From UQRS01 sp050946935 (GTDB lineage: Bacteria > Bacillota > Clostridia > Oscillospirales > Acutalibacteraceae), in contig JBMNVR010000004.1 of assembly GCA_050946935.1 (NCBI GenBank), positions 38,622 to 102,621 of the forward strand: a DNA stretch of 64,000 nucleotides, in the 5' to 3' direction. How positions within the stretch are numbered: the first letter of the stretch is position 1; each line of letters begins with the position of its first letter. Positions 60,483-64,000 of the stretch are shown piece by piece. Made by a program: the position numbers and the translations under genes. The notes under the pieces are model-generated. The model ran no database searches. It saw only the letters and a program-made list of their open reading frames with translations, and had not been told where the DNA came from.

Positions 60483-61991
60483 TTATTTGATCGAGCCGGT
60501 GCTGTTCTCCCGCAAAATGACGTCGTGAGCGCCGCCCTCAATGATGCTGGTGGAGGAGACTCGGGTCATTTTGGCGTTCTTCTGCAATTCGGGGATGGTC
60601 AGCGCGCCGCAGTTGCACATGGTCGAACGCACCTTGCTGAGCGTCTGCCCCACGTTGTCCTTGAGGCTGCCGGCGTACGGGACGTAGGAATCCACGCCCT
60701 CTTCAAACGAGAGCTTGGCCGCGCCGCCCATATCATACCGCTGCCAGTTGCGCGCGCGGTTGGAGCCTTCGCCCCAATACTCCTTCACATAATTTCCGTT
60801 GATGTTCAGCTTGTTGGTCGGGCTTTCGTCAAAGCGGGAGAAATAACGGCCCAGCATGACGAAATCCGCTCCCATGGCCAGCGCCAGGGTGATGTGGTAA
60901 TCGTGTACAATGCCCCCGTCCGAGCAGACCGGAACGTAAACGCCGGTTTTTTCAAAATATTCGTCTCTCGCTTTGGCTACCTCGATCAAAGCGGTCGCCT
61001 GCCCGCGGCCGATGCCCTTCTGCTCGCGGGTGATGCAGATGGAGCCGCCGCCAATGCCGACCTTGACAAAATCCGCCCCGGCCTCGGCCAGGAACAGGAA
61101 TCCCTCCCGGTCGACGACGTTGCCCGCGCCAACCTTGACCGTATCGCCGTATTTTTCGCGGATAAATTCGATGGTTAGCTTCTGCCACTCCGAAAAGCCT
61201 TCGGACGAGTCGATGCAGAGGACGTCGGCCCCGGCCTCGACCAGAGCGGGAACCCGCTCGGCATAATCCCTTGTGTTGATGCCGGCGCCGACTACATATC
61301 GTTTTTTGGCGTCGAGCAGCTCCAGCGGATTGTTTTTATGTGAATCATAGTCCTTGCGGAAAACCATATACAGCAGCCGGCCGTCCTTGTCCACGATCGG
61401 CAGGCTGTTGAGCTTATGATCCCAAATCACATCATTGGCTTCCTTGAGGGTCATGCCCTCCTCCCCATAAATCAGCTTGTCAAAGGGGGTCATGAAGTCG
61501 CTGACCCGAACCGTAGTGTCCATCCGGCTGACGCGGTAATCGCGGCTGGTCACAATACCGAGCAGTCTGCCGTTGGCGCTGCCGTCGTCGGTGACGCAGA
61601 CGGTTGAGTGGCCGGTCTTTTCCTTCAGCGCGAGGATGTCGGCCAGCGTCGCGTCGGGCGTGATGTTGGAATCACTGGTGACAAACCCGGCCTTGTACGC
61701 CTTGACCCGGGCGACCATGGCGGCCTCCGCCTCAATCGACTGGGAACCGTAGATGAAGGAGATGCCGCCCTCTTTCGCCAGGGCGACGGCCATTTTCTCC
61801 CCCGAGACCGACTGCATAATTGCCGATACCATGGGGATGTTCATTTTCAGCGGGCAATCCTCGCCCTTTTTATATTTCACGACCGGGGTGGAAAGATTGA
61901 CGTTGGCAGGGATGCACTGCGCGGAGGAGTAGCCCGGTACCAGAAGGTATTCATTAAAGGTATGGGACGCTTCTTCAAAAAAATAGGCCAT
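60483..61991 (-). CDS. guaB: IMP dehydrogenase
   Basis: A 502-aa enzyme converting IMP to XMP with NAD, the first step of GMP synthesis. A TIM barrel is interrupted by two CBS domains (residues ~95-220, e.g. TVRVSDFMTPFDKL and NSLPIVDKDGRLL). The active-site loop is GGSICITREQKGIGRGQ with the catalytic Cys in SICITRE. ATG 61991 has AAGGAG upstream and starts MAYFFEEASHTFNEYLL; the frame is open to 62219 but those residues are not conserved. It is separately transcribed. Confidence 0.96.
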   Translation of the reverse strand: MAYFFEEASHTFNEYLLVPGYSSAQCIPANVNLSTPVVKYKKGEDCPLKMNIPMVSAIMQSVSGEKMAVALAKEGGISFIYGSQSIEAEAAMVARVKAYKAGFVTSDSNITPDATLADILALKEKTGHSTVCVTDDGSANGRLLGIVTSRDYRVSRMDTTVRVSDFMTPFDKLIYGEEGMTLKEANDVIWDHKLNSLPIVDKDGRLLYMVFRKDYDSHKNNPLELLDAKKRYVVGAGINTRDYAERVPALVEAGADVLCIDSSEGFSEWQKLTIEFIREKYGDTVKVGAGNVVDREGFLFLAEAGADFVKVGIGGGSICITREQKGIGRGQATALIEVAKARDEYFEKTGVYVPVCSDGGIVHDYHITLALAMGADFVMLGRYFSRFDESPTNKLNINGNYVKEYWGEGSNRARNWQRYDMGGAAKLSFEEGVDSYVPYAGSLKDNVGQTLSKVRSTMCNCGALTIPELQKNAKMTRVSSTSIIEGGAHDVILRENSTGSIK

Positions 61992-62048
61992 GTTTGTTTC
62001 TCCTTTTTCTTTTTGTCTGTACGGTTCACAGCTATTCTGATTGGAATA

Positions 62049-62077
62049 ATTATAGAATTTTTTCCCTGCAAAGTCAA
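62049..62077 (-). promoter_or_regulatory. Promoter of guaB
   Basis: On the minus strand TTGACT (62072-62077), 17 nt, TATAAT (62049-62054). Confidence 0.85.
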
Positions 62078-62147
62078 CCGAAAAAAGCGGAATCCTGCTG
62101 TGCCTCGTACGATTTCGGGGTTTTTCATAAAAATTGAAAAATAAGGC

Positions 62148-62176
62148 TTGATTTTCAGGACAACTATTGATATAAT
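62148..62176 (+). promoter_or_regulatory. Promoter of tRNA-Ser
   Basis: TTGATT (62148-62153), 17-nt spacer, TATAAT (62171-62176). Confidence 0.85.
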
Positions 62177-62229
62177 AATCGAGCTGGTTCTTTCGGTACA
62201 GCCGATTTGCCGGCATCAATCGACCGTAT

Positions 62230-62322
62230 GGAGAAGTCGCCTAGTCCGGTCGAGGGCGCACGACTGGAAATCGTGTAGGCGTCACAAGCGTCTCGAGGGT
62301 TCGAATCCCTCCTTCTCCGCCA
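62230..62322 (+). tRNA. tRNA-Ser (anticodon GGA)
   Basis: Class II tRNA with acceptor GGAGAAG/CTTCTCC, anticodon stem CACGA/TCGTG around CTGGAAA giving GGA, a long variable arm, T-arm GGTTCGAATCC and encoded CCA. Its 3' end resembles a second tRNA-like end at 62755-62789. Confidence 0.95.
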
Positions 62323-62452
62323 AAAAGAAACGACAATTTATCGACTGATAGGTTGTCGTTTCTTTTTGTACTTTTCTCTTTTCACTTTTTCGTTTTTCAC
62401 TTTTCTCTGAAAGAAAATTGTCGTTTCCAGATAATAGATAAAAGAGAACAGA
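62323..62452 (+). repeat. tRNA-associated repeat, copy 2 (after tRNA-Ser)
   Basis: Starts with a terminator-like ACGACAAT...ATTGTCG hairpin (T-rich tail) and runs through CTCTGAAAGAAAATTGTCG to CAGATAA. It matches copy 1 (46620-46751, minus strand) over nearly its whole length with small differences. Confidence 0.85.
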
Positions 62453-62553
62453 TAAGAGAATCGGTGTCCCTGCTTCGCAAAGAAAATAATGAGTTCACGG
62501 GTACGAATCCATCCACGAAAATGCTGTATGGATCTAAATCGTCCGACCTTTCC

Positions 62554-62600
62554 AAAACGAAAATCCTGTCGATTATTGTCGGCAGGATTTTCGTTTTGTA
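62554..62600 (+). terminator. Terminator-like hairpin downstream of the repeat
   Basis: AAAACGAAAATCCTG (62554-62568) pairs with CAGGATTTTCGTTTT (62583-62597). A GGGTACGAATCC piece at 62499-62510 resembles a tRNA T-arm and may be a tRNA remnant. Confidence 0.75.
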
Positions 62601-62754
62601 TTATTCATTTTTTCATTATTCACTATTCATCATTCATTAAATAGGAGAGCGGGGGTTCCTGGCCGAGAGACGGCGAAAATCCCGAAAGGGATTTTCAGCG
62701 GTCCGCGGGAAAAGAATGCATATGAAAAGCAAAAGTCCCTACCCGGCGGGATGC

Positions 62755-62789
62755 GCGTCTCCATAGGGTTCGAATTCCTCCTCTCCGCC
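62755..62789 (+). other. tRNA-Ser-like 3' end (possible attachment site)
   Basis: GCGTCTC...AGGGTTCGAAT...CCTCC...TCTCCGCC matches the 3' half of the tRNA-Ser at 62230-62322 with a few differences, but no complete tRNA is present before it. A terminator-like hairpin follows, as after the real tRNA. Such a duplicated tRNA 3' end is typical of integrase attachment sites. Confidence 0.55.
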
Positions 62790-62794
62790 GCGAA

Positions 62795-62825
62795 AAAACG
62801 ACCTGTCGATACAGGTCGTTTTTTT
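62795..62825 (+). terminator. Terminator-like hairpin after the tRNA-Ser-like end
   Basis: AAAACGACCTGT (62795-62806) pairs with ACAGGTCGTTTT (62811-62822), then TTT. Upstream and downstream sequence to 62925 has no supported gene; it contains an AAATCCC/GGGATTT hairpin near 62832-62848. Confidence 0.75.
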
Positions 62826-62925
62826 CACCAAATAAATCCCTTTGGGATTTGTGAAATGCCTGCAGGCGTTCAATGTATCCGCCTTGCCAAGGACGGGGCT
62901 CAGTTTTTTTTGGTTTGCCTGTTGA

Positions 62926-63600
62926 AAGCATATAGATAACCCGAAAGAAAAGCGGTATGAAAATCAAAATACCGAAAGTATGAATGTCGAAAATCAAGAA
63001 GTATTAAATTCAGACTTACAGAAGTATGAAAATCAAACTTCTGCAAATATGAAAATCGAACTTCAAGAAGTTCCCAAATCATACGCAAATAATACTTATA
63101 ATAATAAAACTAATTATAACGATACTGAAAAGAGTTATACAGAGAGGAACGATACTGAAATCCCATCCTATCCTATCAATCGGGAAATATGTAATACTCC
63201 TACTCCCTCGCCTGCGGGAAAAGGGATTGATACGATGCGATGGATAGAGAAACGGCAACAATATGAGCAAATTATCAAGAAAAACATTGACTATGACATT
63301 ATTTGGGAACGGTACAGCAGAGCTTGGCTTGATGAAATTGTGGCGATAATGGTAGATGTGGTATGCAGCGACGAGCCGACAATCCGCATCAATAAGCAGG
63401 ACTATCCGCACGAGGTTGTCAAAAGCAGATTTTTGAAAATCGACTCGTCGCATATTGAATACATAGATATGGCTTTAAGGAGCAATACATCAGACGTCCG
63501 GAATATCCGGGCGTTTTTAATTACAACGATTTATCGGTCGTTTGAAACGGCGGATAATTGGTTTTATGCAAAGGTGCAGTATGATATGGCAAATAAATAG
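62926..63600 (+). pseudogene. 5'-truncated replication initiator (RepA-like, DUF6017 C-terminal part)
   Basis: The frame is open from about 62926; the first ATG (62980) is internal. The C-terminal ~120 residues match the DUF6017 pattern seen at the end of replication-initiator proteins of Firmicutes integrative elements and plasmids: YDIIWERYSRAWLDEIVAIMVDVVC, INKQDYPHEVVKSRFLKIDSSHIEYIDMALR (quoted in part). The preceding part is a low-complexity Asn/Thr/Glu-rich linker with repeated YENQ/KIELQEV-type units. The N-terminal DNA-binding domain is missing, so it was probably lost at the element edge. It is strongly AT-rich compared with the rest of the window. Confidence 0.65.
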
Positions 63601-63617
63601 CTTGAGGAGGGATATGT

Positions 63618-63815
63618 GTGTATGAAAACTTTGAATTGCTGGCAAATGCCATAATTCTGCAAGCGGTGAAAGATTATCGGCACACATATTCGCCGCAGCA
63701 GAGAGCTGAAATCAAGCGTTTCTTTCGTTCGGAGTGGTTTCGTGCTTTAACACGAGTGGACGGAGAAATGATAATTACAAGATTAGAAAATGAAAGGACT
63801 GAAAAATATGAGTAA
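63618..63815 (+). CDS. Small protein of the integrative element (65 aa)
   Basis: GTG 63618 follows GAGGAGG by 7 nt. The product is helical and basic, with QQRAEIKRFFRSEWFRALTRVDGEMII, and has no assigned function. It resembles small genes found between replication and parA genes of conjugative elements, from memory. It overlaps the parA start by 8 nt, so the two are probably coupled. Confidence 0.7.
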   Translation: MYENFELLANAIILQAVKDYRHTYSPQQRAEIKRFFRSEWFRALTRVDGEMIITRLENERTEKYE

Positions 63816-64000
63816 AGTAATCGCTGTATCAAATCAGAAAGGCGGAACAGGCAAAACAACTACAACGGTAAATTTAGGCATAGGACTTGCAAACGAGGGT
63901 AAAAAGGTGCTTTTAATAGACTTTGACGCACAGGGCAGTTTAACGCAAAGTCTTGGTTATCCCAATCCCGATGAGCTTTCCGTTACAATCTCAACACTTA
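63808..64000 (+). CDS. ParA-family ATPase (3' end outside window)
   Basis: The first 64 residues are visible: MSKVIAVSNQKGGTGKTTTTVN gives the deviant Walker A motif KGGTGKTT of ParA/Soj partition ATPases, and VLLIDFDAQGSLTQSLGY is the following Walker A-prime/Asp region. It probably partitions the excised or plasmid form of the element. A partner ParB gene would be expected downstream, beyond the window. Confidence 0.92.
   Translation, partial: MSKVIAVSNQKGGTGKTTTTVNLGIGLANEGKKVLLIDFDAQGSLTQSLGYPNPDELSVTISTL

Noticed and set aside
62695..62997. 100-codon minus-strand ORF
   Set aside because: Crosses the tRNA-Ser-like end and its terminator; typical false ORF of such regions.

Overview
The window looks like a chromosome segment of an anaerobic Gram-positive Clostridia bacterium, probably an Oscillospirales/Ruminococcaceae-type gut or rumen organism. 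The reasons are Firmicutes gene orders (rpoB-rpoC-rpsL-rpsG-fusA-tuf; RNase J-gdpP-rplI-dnaB-tilS-hpt-ftsH), strong Shine-Dalgarno sites with frequent TTG/GTG starts, a reverse rubrerythrin next to a PerR-like regulator, FeoA-FeoA-FeoB, a YesM/YesN two-component system, dockerin-bearing secreted proteins and tRNA genes with encoded CCA. Base composition looks mid-50s % GC by eye, with AT-rich islands at about 54.4-55.1 kb and 62.9-64 kb that look acquired. The species cannot be named from the sequence alone.

Layout. 1-1.65 kb: end of ffh, rpsP, khpA. 2.5-14.6 kb: the transcription/translation core rpoB, rpoC, rpsL, rpsG, fusA, tuf. 14.9-19.1 kb: a 1396-aa secreted CotH/dockerin protein. 19.3-20.4 kb: PerR-like regulator and reverse rubrerythrin. 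20.7-28.7 kb (minus): a sugar ABC transporter (binding protein, permease, tandem ATPase) preceded by a YesN/YesM-type response regulator and kinase and a tandem ATPase homologue whose nucleotide-binding motifs are lost. 28.9-38.7 kb (minus): RNase J, GdpP, L9, DnaB, TilS, Hpt, FtsH. 39.4-40.4 kb: two very small genes, one behind an apparent c-di-GMP-I riboswitch. 41.0-42.7 kb: a NifU-like scaffold paired with a GGGtGRT-family protein. 43.0-46.3 kb: feoA, feoA, feoB and a Cys-rich FeoB-associated membrane protein, headed by three copies of a DtxR-like iron-box palindrome. 46.6-50.5 kb: tRNA-Leu, potA-potB-potC without a visible binding protein, tRNA-Met and tRNA-Glu.

50.8-60.3 kb is an accessory carbohydrate region: AraC regulator, GH32 fructosidase, a frameshifted dockerin gene, an acetyltransferase, an LRR/dockerin protein, a polysaccharide deacetylase and a GH38 alpha-mannosidase. 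guaB follows at 60.5-62.0 kb. After tRNA-Ser (62.2 kb) there is a second tRNA-Ser-like 3' end (62.75 kb). Then comes AT-rich DNA with a 5'-truncated replication-initiator remnant (DUF6017 type), a small ORF and the start of a ParA ATPase: the edge of an integrative element that continues beyond the window.

The most notable items are the catalytically degenerate ABC ATPase inside a two-component/sugar-transport cluster, the c-di-GMP-type riboswitch in front of an unknown 68-aa protein, a ~130-bp repeat found just downstream of two different tRNA genes, and several very small ORFs with good ribosome-binding sites.
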